From NCBI GenBank assembly GCA_002842515.1, contig PHDC01000001.1:1922001-1986000 (forward strand): a stretch of 64,000 nt of DNA, given 5' to 3'. The notes below the pieces were generated by a model, which was given only the letters and a program-made list of their open reading frames with translations, searched no databases and was not told where the DNA came from. Of this stretch, positions 54,376 to 63,762 are shown piece by piece; position 1 is the stretch's first letter, and each line of letters starts with the position of its first letter. Made by a program: the position numbers and the translations under genes. This stretch comes from Bacteroidetes bacterium HGW-Bacteroidetes-5 (GTDB taxonomy: Bacteria > Bacteroidota > Bacteroidia > Bacteroidales > UBA932).

Positions 54376-55395
54376 TTGTCTAAAGTTGCCGTAGTAATAT
54401 TAAACTGGAACGGGAAGCACTATCTTGAGAGATTTCTTCATCTGTTGATAGAGCGTACAAAGATTGCCAATGTAGAGATTGTCATTGCAGATAACTGCTC
54501 TAATGACGGCTCTGTGGAGTGGATTAAAACAAATCATCCTACACTCACACTCATAGAATTTAACAGGAACTATGGTTTCACAGGTGGCTACAACAGGGCA
54601 CTTGAACAGATAGATTCCCAGTACTACCTGCTGCTTAACTCCGATGTTGAGGTCACAGACGGGTGGTTACAACCCCTTATCACGGCTATGGATAAAAATC
54701 CTAAGGTGGGCATATCTATGCCAAAGATAAAATCTGCATTTGACAGAGATATGTTTGAGTATGCAGGAGCTTGCGGAGGGTATATAGATGTTCTCGGATT
54801 CCCTTTTTGCAGGGGGAGGATTCTCTCCAATATCGAGAAGGATAGTGCGCAATACAATATGGACAGGGAGATATTCTGGGCATCGGGTGCCGCATTTATG
54901 ATAAGATCATCTCTCTTTCACTCTCTCAAAGGGTTTGACGATACTTTTTTTGCACATATGGAGGAGATTGATCTCTGCTGGAGGGCAAAGCTTAACGGAT
55001 GGCAGGTATGGGTATATCCGGACTCTGTGGTATATCACGTAGGTGGAGGAACCCTCCCGAATGACTCTCCGGTTAAACTCTACTATAACTATAGAAACAA
55101 TCTTTTAATGCTCTACAAGAACCTGCCGGGCAACAGATTGCATCTGACCCTCTTTATAAGAATGCTTATGGACGGGGCATCTGCAATACTCTATTTGCTT
55201 CAGGGGAAAAGAGAGCTGTTTAAATCTGTAATGAGAGCTCACGACAAATTCCTTGAGATGAGAAGCGAAATTGTAAGAGATGAGCAACTGAATAGCACAA
55301 AAATCTCATCTGTATATAACGGGAGCATAGTTATTGCTTTTTTCCTTTCACTAATGAAGCTCAAATTCATCAATATCGGTGCGAATATCAAGTAA
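54376..55395 (+). CDS. Family 2 glycosyltransferase
   Basis: GT-A-fold glycosyltransferase of 339 residues; the start is the TTG at 54376 since the conserved first strand SKVAVVILNWNGKHYLERF follows at once. Nucleotide-sugar binding ADNCSNDGSVEWI and the metal site YLLLNSDVEVTDGWL are intact, with acceptor-side GYNRAL, ASGAAFMIRSSLF and FAHMEEIDLCWRAKLNGW typical of rhamnosyltransferase-like GT2 proteins. Hydrophobic C-terminal stretch (IVIAFFLSLMKLKF) suggests membrane association. Likely transfers a sugar to a cell-surface glycan; the sugar is unknown. Confidence 0.93.
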   Translation: MSKVAVVILNWNGKHYLERFLHLLIERTKIANVEIVIADNCSNDGSVEWIKTNHPTLTLIEFNRNYGFTGGYNRALEQIDSQYYLLLNSDVEVTDGWLQPLITAMDKNPKVGISMPKIKSAFDRDMFEYAGACGGYIDVLGFPFCRGRILSNIEKDSAQYNMDREIFWASGAAFMIRSSLFHSLKGFDDTFFAHMEEIDLCWRAKLNGWQVWVYPDSVVYHVGGGTLPNDSPVKLYYNYRNNLLMLYKNLPGNRLHLTLFIRMLMDGASAILYLLQGKRELFKSVMRAHDKFLEMRSEIVRDEQLNSTKISSVYNGSIVIAFFLSLMKLKFINIGANIK

Positions 55396-55425
55396 CCGAA
55401 ATCTCAAAATAAATAGTCAAATTCT

Positions 55426-55938
55426 ATGAAAACAAAGTATTTTTTCTTGGGAATAGTTTCATTAGTTCTTTTTTCCTGTGATGGTATCTTAGGCGATCGT
55501 AAAATCTGGGATATAAGCCCGGTTGTGTATATTGTTCAGGTTGTAAATTCGAATGGGGTAGATCTGCTTAATCCGGACAACCCGAATTCAATTGCCGCAA
55601 GCGGGATTAAAGTTCAATATAACGGGAAAGAGTATGAGTGCAACAAAGATCAATCTACCCTAATCACCAAAGCCTATATGCCCCAATTTTACGGACTAAA
55701 AGTTGCTAAAAATCCGTATGTTACAAACGGAATATTTATACTGACATTCGGTGAGCTGGATGGTGCGAAAAGCTACTCCAATGAAGAGATAACCATATTT
55801 TGGGGAGATGGGTCTTCGGACAAGGTAAAATTCAACAGAAAGTTCAGATGGAAAATAAACGGCGATCCGGATATCAGCGAAGAGTGGTTTTTAAATGGGA
55901 ATAAAGTAGCAGGCCCAGCGATAAGGGTTGTTAAATAA
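55426..55938 (+). CDS. Hypothetical lipoprotein
   Basis: A 170-residue predicted lipoprotein: signal peptide with lipobox VLFSC (Cys18), then DGILGDRKIWDISPVVYIVQ and a mainly beta-strand body (GIKVQYNGKEYEC, TNGIFILTFGELDG, ITIFWGDGSSDKVKF). I do not recognise the family. It lies 30 bp after the glycosyltransferase gene on the same strand. Confidence 0.75.
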   Translation: MKTKYFFLGIVSLVLFSCDGILGDRKIWDISPVVYIVQVVNSNGVDLLNPDNPNSIAASGIKVQYNGKEYECNKDQSTLITKAYMPQFYGLKVAKNPYVTNGIFILTFGELDGAKSYSNEEITIFWGDGSSDKVKFNRKFRWKINGDPDISEEWFLNGNKVAGPAIRVVK

Positions 55939-55976
55939 TTAATTAATTAATTAATAACAATAAAGTTTTTACTAAG

Positions 55977-56008
55977 TTTTGCTATTTCAGAAAAACATTG
56001 CATCTTTG
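55977..56008 (+). promoter_or_regulatory. Promoter of the DUF4143 ATPase gene
   Basis: TTTTG ending at 55981, 19-bp spacer, CATCTTTG at 56001-56008 (one base from TAnnTTTG), 48 bp before the ATG. Upstream is a short TAAT microsatellite at 55935-55954. Confidence 0.4.
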
Positions 56009-56056
56009 TAGCGATATAATTAATATCAAAAATATCAAAAAAACGATAAATATGAT

Positions 56057-57355
56057 ATGAGAAGAAAGTTTGAAGATGTTTTAACAAAGTGGAATATGCA
56101 GCAAAAGCCATTACCTTTGATGCTTTTGGGCGCAAGACAGACAGGCAAGACCTATATCCTTGATGATTTCTGTAAACGAAATTTTGAGAATTATATCTAT
56201 CTGAATTTCTTTGAAAACAATGATTTTGCTTCGTTTTTTGCTAATTCACTCAATGCAAATACGATTTTAACAAATATTGAACTTTATTACGGCAAGAAGA
56301 TCAATATAGAGAATACAGTTCTATTCTTTGATGAGATTCAGGAGTGCGAACAGGCAATCTTCTCGCTGAAATTTTTTGCAGAATCACCACTACCATTCAG
56401 GATTGTTACGGCAGGAAGTTTACTAGGAGTTAAACTGAATAGAATGAAATCTCCGTTTCCGGTGGGAAAAGTGCAAATTGAAACACTTTACCCGATGGAC
56501 TTTGAGGAGTTTCTATGGGCGATGGACGAAACATTGCTTGCCAAAAGTATTAATGAACACTATCAAACTAATGAATCATATCCTGAAATTATTCATTCAA
56601 AGGCAATAATGCTTTACCGGCAATACCTTTGCATTGGGGGGATGCCAGCTTCAGTTAAAGATTTTGCAGATAAGGGAAAAGATCTGCTGATTGCCGACAG
56701 TTTCATAAAAGATAACATATTAACAGGATACCTTGCAGATATGACCAAATATGCAGCAAATGTTGATGCTGTAAAAATTCACCAGATTTACCGTACAATA
56801 CCTGCTCAGCTGGCAAAACCGCAAACAAAATTTATGTATAAAATCGTAGAGCAGGGTAGTAATGCCGAAAAATATCAAACAGCCATTGAATGGCTTTTAG
56901 AATCAAATATGCTGTTACGTTGTGATCTTATAAACAATATTCAATCACCGCTTTCAGCCTTTTTGGTGGAAAATTTCTTCAAACTTTATTTATCGGACGT
57001 TGGTCTACTTACAACATTATCCCGGTTAAAATATGGCGAAATTATGCAACCCGACAACAGATCTTTCCTGGGATATTTGACGGAGAATTTTGTGGCGCAG
57101 ACATTTACAGCAAACAAAATTCCTCTGTATTACTGGAATTCCGGGAATAAAGCCGAAATTGATATTGTAGCAAATTTAAATGACGGGATTATTCCGGTAG
57201 AAATTAAGTCGGGTCGCAACGTTGGTTCAAAAAGCTTGGGCGTTTATATAGATAAATACCATCCTCTTTATGCAATTCGCATATCAGTAAAAAACTTTGG
57301 TTTTGAAAACAACATTAAATCAGTTCCACTGTACGCGGTGCATTGTATCAATTAA
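56057..57355 (+). CDS. AAA-family ATPase with C-terminal DUF4143
   Basis: A 432-residue ATPase of the DUF4143 group. Walker A LLGARQTGKTYILDDF (about residues 23-38) and Walker B TVLFFDEIQECEQA lie in the N-terminal AAA_14-type domain; RIVTAGSLLGVKLNRMKSPF and the DUF4143 region with GYLTENFVAQTF, YYWNSGNKAEIDIVANLND and VEIKSGRNVGS (a nuclease-like E-x-K pattern) follow. Such ATPases are scattered mobile-type accessory genes of unclear function, with copy number high in some Bacteroidales. Its own promoter and isolation suggest an independent unit. Confidence 0.9.
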   Translation: MRRKFEDVLTKWNMQQKPLPLMLLGARQTGKTYILDDFCKRNFENYIYLNFFENNDFASFFANSLNANTILTNIELYYGKKINIENTVLFFDEIQECEQAIFSLKFFAESPLPFRIVTAGSLLGVKLNRMKSPFPVGKVQIETLYPMDFEEFLWAMDETLLAKSINEHYQTNESYPEIIHSKAIMLYRQYLCIGGMPASVKDFADKGKDLLIADSFIKDNILTGYLADMTKYAANVDAVKIHQIYRTIPAQLAKPQTKFMYKIVEQGSNAEKYQTAIEWLLESNMLLRCDLINNIQSPLSAFLVENFFKLYLSDVGLLTTLSRLKYGEIMQPDNRSFLGYLTENFVAQTFTANKIPLYYWNSGNKAEIDIVANLNDGIIPVEIKSGRNVGSKSLGVYIDKYHPLYAIRISVKNFGFENNIKSVPLYAVHCIN

Positions 57356-57414
57356 TCTCTGCTTAGATTATATAAGATTCAATAATAATTCAGTATTTTA
57401 AAAGGAGCTATAAT

Positions 57415-58731
57415 CTACAATATCTCCAGTACACGCTCAAGACGGGTGCCGCGCGAGCCTTTTATAAGGATTGTTGTGTTGAGCGGGGTCTCTCTCTCAA
57501 GGTAGGCGCGGAGGTCATAGGAGTCTTTGAAGAATAGGGCTTTGCTGGTGAAGTAGTTGTCACCGGCGGCAGCTTGGGCAAATTCGTTGCCCACAAAAAA
57601 GAGCAGCCCGGGATTGATCTCTTTTATGTATTCCAGTATACCTTTGTGCTCTTTTTGTGAATCCTCTCCAAGTTCCAGCATATCACCAATTATGAGACCG
57701 ATATTTTCGCATCTCATCGCCCTGAAATTTTCGAGGGATGCTCTCATACTGGTAGGATTTGCGTTGTATGCATCTACAATTAGAGTGTTATACTTTCCTT
57801 TGACCAGTTGAGAGCGGTTGTTGGATGGGGTATAGCTCTCTATTGCCAGGGCAGACAATTCAGGATCGGTTTCGAAAAATTCTCCCACGGCAAGTGCTGC
57901 AAGAACATTATCTGCATTGTATCCACCTATTAGTTTTGTGACTAACTCCCTTGAGGAGTTGAGAACCAGTTTAAGGTATGGGTTCTCTGCAGTTGGTTCG
58001 CAAACAGTGGCCCTCTGCTGTGTCACTCCGTATGGGATAGTCTTAAGCAGCTCTCTGGCGGCAACCATTTCGCAAAGATGAGGGTTGTCTCTGTTGTAGA
58101 GTACAGTCCCGGAGTGCTTCTCAAGATAGTCGTAGAGCTCTCCCTTTGTTTTTTTAACCCCTTCGAAGGAGCCAAAGCCAAGCAGATGCGCTTTGCCCAC
58201 ATTGGTTATCAGGCCGATGTTTGGCTGAGCAATTGATGCGAGCAGCTCAATATCTCCCGGGGCACTGGCCCCCATCTCAATAACACCAACCTGAGTACTT
58301 CTATCCATCTTTAAAATAGAGAGGGGAACACCTATGTGGTTATTCAGGTTACCTGTGGTAGAGTTAACCTTATACTTTGTTGAGAGAACGGAGGTGATTA
58401 ACTCTTTAGTTGTGGTCTTTCCGTTTGAACCGGTAAGCGCTACAACCGGAACAGCAAGTTCTCGGCGATGGTGTGCAGCCAGGCTCTGGAGAGTCTCCAG
58501 GACATTTTGGGTGTAGATAACTCTTGGGTCATCAGAGTCAATCTCTTCATCCACAATCGCGTAGGCAGCGCCATCTTCAATAGATTTTAGTGCAAAATCG
58601 TTTCCATTGAAGTTCTCTCCTTTGAGGGCAAAGAAGATAGAGCCCCGGGTTATGTTTCTGCTGTCTGTAGAGACTCCGGCGGAGTCTAAATAGAGCTCAT
58701 ATATTTTTGACAGTTCGTATCTGTTTTTCAT
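57415..58731 (-). CDS. murF: UDP-N-acetylmuramoyl-tripeptide-D-alanyl-D-alanine ligase
   Basis: Adds D-Ala-D-Ala to UDP-MurNAc-tripeptide, the last cytoplasmic step of stem-peptide assembly. I start at ATG 58731 (438 residues), because the longer open frame to 58839 overlaps dut and is not conserved. Seen: VSTDSRNITRGSIFFALKG, P-loop ALTGSNGKTTTKE, TTGNLNNHIGVPLSIL, GVIEMGASAPGDI, LITNVGKAHLLGFGSFEG and IVDAYNANPTSMRASL. It lies 22 bp behind dut on the same strand. Confidence 0.96.
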   Translation of the reverse strand: MKNRYELSKIYELYLDSAGVSTDSRNITRGSIFFALKGENFNGNDFALKSIEDGAAYAIVDEEIDSDDPRVIYTQNVLETLQSLAAHHRRELAVPVVALTGSNGKTTTKELITSVLSTKYKVNSTTGNLNNHIGVPLSILKMDRSTQVGVIEMGASAPGDIELLASIAQPNIGLITNVGKAHLLGFGSFEGVKKTKGELYDYLEKHSGTVLYNRDNPHLCEMVAARELLKTIPYGVTQQRATVCEPTAENPYLKLVLNSSRELVTKLIGGYNADNVLAALAVGEFFETDPELSALAIESYTPSNNRSQLVKGKYNTLIVDAYNANPTSMRASLENFRAMRCENIGLIIGDMLELGEDSQKEHKGILEYIKEINPGLLFFVGNEFAQAAAGDNYFTSKALFFKDSYDLRAYLERETPLNTTILIKGSRGTRLERVLEIL

Positions 58732-58753
58732 TCTAAAGCGTTTTAAGATTTTT

Positions 58754-59188
58754 CTACTTTCGTCCTGTAGAGCCGAAGCCACCATCGCCCCTTTCACTCT
58801 CATCCAGAGAGTCACACTCCAGCCAGGTTGCCTTTTCATATTTTGAAATTACCATCTGCGCTATTCTCTCTCCGGGGTTAAGCGAGAAGGGTTCATTAGA
58901 GAGGTTTACGAGAATGATTCTAATCTCTCCCCTATAATCTGCATCGATGGTTCCCGGACTATTCACAATCCCTATTCCGTGCTTAATTGCCAGCCCGCTT
59001 CTTGGCCTTATCTGAGCCTCATAGCCGGTTGGCAGCTGAATGTGAAGGCCCGTGGGCACCAATACCCTCTCCAGCGGAGCAACCACAATGGTCTTATCTA
59101 TATTTGCCCTCAGGTCCATACCGGCTGAGTGTTGGGTGGCATACTCGGGAAGAGGAAATTTTGAGTGATTTAGAATTTTAACTTCCAT
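58754..59188 (-). CDS. dut: Deoxyuridine 5'-triphosphate nucleotidohydrolase
   Basis: Trimeric dUTPase that makes dUMP and keeps uracil out of DNA. The 144-residue protein has all five motifs: [43 protein letters not shown] and the glycine-rich C-terminal arm [10 protein letters not shown]. The start overlaps the end of the flippase gene by 19 bp. Confidence 0.98.
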   Translation of the reverse strand: MEVKILNHSKFPLPEYATQHSAGMDLRANIDKTIVVAPLERVLVPTGLHIQLPTGYEAQIRPRSGLAIKHGIGIVNSPGTIDADYRGEIRIILVNLSNEPFSLNPGERIAQMVISKYEKATWLECDSLDESERGDGGFGSTGRK

Positions 59189-60645
59189 AGGGAGATCTTC
59201 TCAATTTTTAGATAGGTTAATATATATATGAAGATTAAAACAGTTCGGATAGAATAATTTAAGACGACTCCTAAATCCGGCATAAGGGCAACAACAGCGT
59301 AGAGAGCCAGCCCGGTTACGATATACCCGGCAATTCTACCCCAGCGGTATGGAATTGGATAGTGCTTGTTTCCAAGCCGTATGCTCACCATAAGCATCAC
59401 CAGATAGCTTAGCAGATGCCCCCAGGCTGCAGCGTGGTAGGAGTACAACGGCATAAAGATTATGTTTATCGCAATGGTTACGGGCAAGCCGGCAGTTGTT
59501 ATCAATATTGCGTAGTTAGTCTTACCCGATAGTTTGTACCACATAGATACATTAAAATTTATTCCCAGTATCAGATAGGAGAGGAGCATTATGGGAACGA
59601 TAGATAATCCCTCCCTAAAGTTTTTTCCCAGAACAATCTGAATAATATCAAGATAGAAAAGAATCCCCAAAAAGATGAGCATCCCGAATGCTGTAAAGTG
59701 CTCCATAACTTTGGCATAGAGCTCTTTTGACCCCTTATCTCCCTCCCTGGAGAAGAAGAAGGGCTCTGCAGCAAATCTAAACATCTGAATAAAGAGCATC
59801 ATAAGGGTTGCAATCTTTATCCCCGCCTGAAAGACCCCAAGATCTGCCTCCCAGACATTACCTTCTGGACTAAAAAAACGGAAAAGGGGGCGATCTATAA
59901 AGTCGTTTAGGATTCCCGGCAGGCCGGCCACCATTATTGGCAGTGAGTAGAGCATCATCTCTCTCCATAATTTTGGGGAGAAAGAGAGTTTAATTTTAAA
60001 TAGATCGGGGATGAATATGATCAATGAAACAACGGCACTCAGGAATATTGCAAAGAGTATATAGGTGAAGTCCGGGGTTGACGATATAAAAGATGTGAGA
60101 AAGGAGCCCGGATTTTTGGCCAGATATGCAGGAACCGCAAAGAAAAGCAGAAGGTTAAATGTTGTTTCGGAGAAGATCTTTATGCTTTTAAAAACAGCAA
60201 ACTTTACCGGCCTGTTCTCAAAGCGCAGTTTTGCGAAGAGAATGGAGGTGACGGAGTCCATTGCCAGAATTGCTGCAACATATACAATTACAAATTTATA
60301 GCTATCATACCCAAGCCATTGGGAGATAGTGCCGGAGTAGATTACCATCAACAGAAGAAATCCCAGAGATAGCACTCCGGTTGTAATCAGGGCATTTGAG
60401 AAGACCTTACCCGCATCTTTGGTTTTGTTGGCAAAACGAAAACAACCTGTCTCCAAACCAAGGGTGAGCACAACCTGTAAGATGGCTATATAGGCCAGAA
60501 ACTCAGTTGCGATTCCATAATTCTCTCTGGTTAGGGAGTATGTGTAGATAGGGACAAATACAAAGTTGATGACCCTTGCAAGGATGGTGCTGAAACCATA
60601 AATAGCTGTTTCGCCTGCCAGTTTTTTTAAGGGGTTACTGCTCAT
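59170..60645 (-). CDS. Oligosaccharide flippase family (Wzx/MATE-like) membrane protein
   Basis: Polytopic membrane protein of 491 residues with about twelve to fourteen hydrophobic segments ([20 protein letters not shown] start; many aromatic-rich helices). The first helix pattern and [12 protein letters not shown] match the polysaccharide biosynthesis / Wzx-type flippases that move undecaprenyl-linked glycans or lipid intermediates across the inner membrane. Position between patatin and dut-murF, overlapping dut, suggests co-transcription with cell-wall genes; a role in lipid II or surface-glycan export is inference. Confidence 0.9.
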   Translation of the reverse strand: MSSNPLKKLAGETAIYGFSTILARVINFVFVPIYTYSLTRENYGIATEFLAYIAILQVVLTLGLETGCFRFANKTKDAGKVFSNALITTGVLSLGFLLLMVIYSGTISQWLGYDSYKFVIVYVAAILAMDSVTSILFAKLRFENRPVKFAVFKSIKIFSETTFNLLLFFAVPAYLAKNPGSFLTSFISSTPDFTYILFAIFLSAVVSLIIFIPDLFKIKLSFSPKLWREMMLYSLPIMVAGLPGILNDFIDRPLFRFFSPEGNVWEADLGVFQAGIKIATLMMLFIQMFRFAAEPFFFSREGDKGSKELYAKVMEHFTAFGMLIFLGILFYLDIIQIVLGKNFREGLSIVPIMLLSYLILGINFNVSMWYKLSGKTNYAILITTAGLPVTIAINIIFMPLYSYHAAAWGHLLSYLVMLMVSIRLGNKHYPIPYRWGRIAGYIVTGLALYAVVALMPDLGVVLNYSIRTVLIFIYILTYLKIEKISLWKLKF

Positions 60646-60668
60646 TACTCTCTGCTTTTTAAAGTATT

Positions 60669-62981
60669 TTAGTTTGCCAGGGCTTTAGATTTGAAAATGA
60701 GAAATCCAATATTAAGCTGTGGGTACCACTTGACCTCTGACCTCTGATAGTAGGTTGCCGAGAGAGAGACCGGGCCGACCGGTGATTGCCATACGGCAGC
60801 AAAATTTGCCATAAATGAGCCCATCGGGAAGAGGTCGGTGAATTTTGCAATCCCTTCACTATTTTCAATCAGAAGTCTGTTTGGCTGGAAATATGCCCCC
60901 TGAATGTGAACAGAAACAGCGGGAGAGACCTTTATTATAGGTGTTATTGCAACTCCAACAAATGAGGGTGCTCTGTATGCATTAAGTAGAAGAGTTTTGT
61001 TGTGAGGGCTGGGCTGAAATGCAGGCAGATAGAGGAGTGTAGAGATGTGGTCACCCATATAGGTTCTGTTGGAGAGGCTAATATCTGCGAGCACTCCCAA
61101 TGAGACATTTTTGCTGAGGGTGTAGTAATACTCTGTTGTTAACCTTGCCGAGAAAGAGGCGTGGTTGCCTCTCTTGATCTCTGGTCTGGTGAGGGATGTG
61201 CTGCCCGGTGTGTGCTCTTCATTAACATAGGCGTACCTCACGGATAGCTTCTGTTTTTTTCCGTCTGTAGGGTATATTTTATAGTTTGTGGTATTCCTCT
61301 CAAGAGTAATTGTGGGTGAGAAGTATGTGAAGTGAGTACGGTCCGGCACATCGTAAGTTGTGTAGTTATCTGTCTGATAGTACTCATAGAGATTCCTTCC
61401 CAGATAGAGACTGAATTTTGCAAGTATATTTCTCTCAATGTTAACAGGAGTTCCGGCACTTAGGGTAAAGAACATTTCGCTCTCCTGAACATTTCCCGGG
61501 ACTCTGTTTGCAAAGAATGCCGTTTGTCCCCCGGCAAAATAGTCAAACAGGTGAAGGGTAAACTGCGCCTCGTAAAACCAGAGAGGTTTTATCCCGATAT
61601 CCTGGCGCATCATAAGATTGAGCCCGGAGTAGTATCTGCCCAGGTTAAAATCTGCGGATGCTCTCCAGGGGTTTTTGGAGAACTTGTTGTATTGAAAACC
61701 CAGATAACCCTGGTTAAGTGAGGAGGATGAGATGTTGCCGCCAATTGAGATCTTCATCGGGGGTTTTTTGGTTACCTGCAGATGGAGGTCAAAGAGAGAG
61801 TCGCTTGTCATCTTAACTACCGGATAGAGGGTGTTTATATTATCTGTTGCAACAACTCTGTAAAAGCCTCTTTTGAGTTGGTCAAAGTTGAATGGTTCGT
61901 TCGAGTTGTTTTTAATTGTTCTTATTATAAACTCCTTCTCGCTGTTGCTAAGGGCGCTGTTGTCGATAAAAACATCCTTAAACCTTAGCGGGAGTGTTTT
62001 AATCCGGAAATCCATCCTCTTTTGTAGAATCTCCTCCTGAGTGACTCTCCTTTGAATAGCACTCTTTAGCCCGGGTATATATTTTAATGTATTTTCGTAA
62101 CCTATTTTAAAGATATCATCTGCTTTTTGAAAGTCAATGATAGAGACTCCGGGAAGCTGGATATCTATCAATACCCCCTTTCCCTCCGGAATTGTATAGT
62201 CTGTCTCAACCCGAAGCATATTCTCCAGCTGACTTAAGATATCTTCACTATCCGGCATAATTGCATTTCCGGAGCACTTTGAACCAATCATAAAGTCCGG
62301 GTTAAAATCACTCACCATCACATCCCAAGGGAAGTTGTTGTAGAGCCCTCCGTCAAACAGGAGTATAGAGTCTACCACAATGGGTTTAAATAGAAACGGG
62401 TATGTCATTGATGCCCTTACTGCCGAACCAAGATCTCCACCTCTCAATACCAGGGGTTTTTTGTTGACAATATCTGCAGCAACGCAACGGAAGGGTACCA
62501 TAAGGTTGTTGAAATCATATCCGCAAGTTGCGGCAGATGATGCAAAAAGTTGTTTTACCGCAAGATCCATAGGGTAGGGGGCAACTAAACTGGTTGGTAA
62601 CTTAATGGCCAGCCGGCTTTTTTTGTGCTGTGACAGTGATACTCCCACCATCTCTGCAGTGGGCTCACGCCTATATATATAGGTTGCATAGCCCTTTTCA
62701 AACTCCCCTTTGTACCAGGAGTTAAACTCAGGTGAGCGAAACATCGCAAGCATCTCGTTGGGAGTAACTCCAATAGAGTAGAGTGCGGCAACTATTGCCC
62801 CCATCGAAGTCCCGGCAACATAATCTATGGGGATATCATTGTCTTCAAGAGCTTTAATTACACCAATATGGGAAATACCTTTTGCACCACCACCACTTAG
62901 AACCAGCCCCACACTCTGTGCATCTGCCCAACTCGTAACAAGTAATAACAGAATTGCTGCTAAGATCTTTTTAATTTGCAT
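60669..62981 (-). CDS. Patatin-like phospholipase with outer-membrane barrel
   Basis: A 770-residue exported protein. Signal peptide (1-21) leads directly into a patatin domain: oxyanion loop LVLSGGGAKGISHIGV, nucleophile Ser59 in AGTSMGAIVA and catalytic Asp210 in LLFDGGLYNNFPWDV. A POTRA-like section (about 315-390; LRFKDVFIDNSALSNSEKEF) and a C-terminal surface-antigen/BamA-like barrel follow. This is the PlpD/type Vd-like secretion architecture in which the barrel exports or anchors the lipase. It follows an exact TACCTTTG -7 box and precedes the flippase by 23 bp. Confidence 0.92.
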   Translation of the reverse strand: MQIKKILAAILLLLVTSWADAQSVGLVLSGGGAKGISHIGVIKALEDNDIPIDYVAGTSMGAIVAALYSIGVTPNEMLAMFRSPEFNSWYKGEFEKGYATYIYRREPTAEMVGVSLSQHKKSRLAIKLPTSLVAPYPMDLAVKQLFASSAATCGYDFNNLMVPFRCVAADIVNKKPLVLRGGDLGSAVRASMTYPFLFKPIVVDSILLFDGGLYNNFPWDVMVSDFNPDFMIGSKCSGNAIMPDSEDILSQLENMLRVETDYTIPEGKGVLIDIQLPGVSIIDFQKADDIFKIGYENTLKYIPGLKSAIQRRVTQEEILQKRMDFRIKTLPLRFKDVFIDNSALSNSEKEFIIRTIKNNSNEPFNFDQLKRGFYRVVATDNINTLYPVVKMTSDSLFDLHLQVTKKPPMKISIGGNISSSSLNQGYLGFQYNKFSKNPWRASADFNLGRYYSGLNLMMRQDIGIKPLWFYEAQFTLHLFDYFAGGQTAFFANRVPGNVQESEMFFTLSAGTPVNIERNILAKFSLYLGRNLYEYYQTDNYTTYDVPDRTHFTYFSPTITLERNTTNYKIYPTDGKKQKLSVRYAYVNEEHTPGSTSLTRPEIKRGNHASFSARLTTEYYYTLSKNVSLGVLADISLSNRTYMGDHISTLLYLPAFQPSPHNKTLLLNAYRAPSFVGVAITPIIKVSPAVSVHIQGAYFQPNRLLIENSEGIAKFTDLFPMGSFMANFAAVWQSPVGPVSLSATYYQRSEVKWYPQLNIGFLIFKSKALAN

Positions 62982-63024
62982 AATTATGGCAATTGAGGTA
63001 ATTTTGTGAAGCTTTACAAAGGTA
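62975..63024. promoter_or_regulatory. Divergent promoters of the patatin and cyclophilin genes
   Basis: Plus: TTTG 62975-62978, 20-bp spacer, TAATTTTG 62999-63006, consensus match, for the gene at 63047. Minus: TACCTTTG (63024-63017), exact -7, for the patatin gene. The two -7 boxes are 10 bp apart on opposite strands, as in the 52390-52415 pair. Confidence 0.6.
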
Positions 63025-63046
63025 CATAAAAAAAATAATTATACAG

Positions 63047-63709
63047 ATGAAAGCCAAATTTTTTAAACTATTGCTAATCATTCCCTTAGTAGTCTTTTCG
63101 TGTAAAGGAAAGCAGGGCGGTGTTCAACCGGGGGAAGCCACTAAAACAGACGATTCACTTACTATGCAGACAAATCTAATTTTCAACCCTGCCGATCTCC
63201 CCGAGGAGCCGGTTTTTGACATTGTTACCAATTTAGGAACAATCAGAATTAAACTCTATAAAGAGACTCCCAAACACAGGGACAACTTTGTTAAACTTGC
63301 TTCGGAAGGGTTTTTCGACGGAATACGTTTTCACAGGATTATAAAAGGATTTATGATTCAGACAGGAGATCCTCTTTCAAAGGATATGGCCAATGAGGCA
63401 AGCTTTGGAACAGGTGGCCCGGGATATACAATTCCTGCAGAGATTCTTCCTCAATTCAACCACAAGAAGGGAGCACTTGCTGCTGCAAGAAGAGGTGATG
63501 CCGGTAACCCTATGAAGGAGTCTTCGGGTTCTCAGTTCTATATTGTAGAAGATGCTGCAACTTGCGCACAGCTGGACGGAGCATATACAGTTTTTGGAGA
63601 GACAATTGATGGTCTGGATGTTGTTGATAAGATAGCAGCTGTTCCGACAAATTTCTCGGACAGACCAACTTCGGAGGTTATTATTAAATCTGTTAAACCT
63701 GTACTGTAG
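63047..63709 (+). CDS. Cyclophilin-type peptidyl-prolyl isomerase lipoprotein
   Basis: Periplasmic proline isomerase of 220 residues with a lipoprotein signal peptide (lipobox VVFSC, Cys19). The cyclophilin domain spans about 60-218: PKHRDNFVKLASEGFFDG, FHRIIKGFMIQTGDP (catalytic Arg), FNHKKGALAAARRGD, SGSQFYIVEDA and YTVFGETIDGLDVVDKI. It assists folding of exported proteins. Its promoter is shared divergently with the patatin gene. Confidence 0.95.
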   Translation: MKAKFFKLLLIIPLVVFSCKGKQGGVQPGEATKTDDSLTMQTNLIFNPADLPEEPVFDIVTNLGTIRIKLYKETPKHRDNFVKLASEGFFDGIRFHRIIKGFMIQTGDPLSKDMANEASFGTGGPGYTIPAEILPQFNHKKGALAAARRGDAGNPMKESSGSQFYIVEDAATCAQLDGAYTVFGETIDGLDVVDKIAAVPTNFSDRPTSEVIIKSVKPVL

Positions 63710-63732
63710 TTGTTTTACCCAAACATTGTGAT

Positions 63733-63762
63733 AAGAGATGATGGATTAACCCATCATCTCTT
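63733..63762. terminator. Bidirectional hairpin between cyclophilin and ABC ATPase genes
   Basis: AAGAGATGATGG (63733-63744) and CCATCATCTCTT (63751-63762) form a perfect 12-bp stem with a 6-nt loop. The stop codon of the minus-strand ATPase gene (63746-63748) lies in the loop. T-rich sequence follows on the plus strand. Confidence 0.6.

Noticed and set aside
55935-55954. TAAT microsatellite as an attachment site of a mobile element
   Set aside because: It is simple sequence with no second copy beyond the DUF4143 ATPase gene and no integrase nearby.
58732-58839. N-terminal extension of murF
   Set aside because: It overlaps dut in another frame and is not part of the conserved MurF start; ATG 58731 fits the family.
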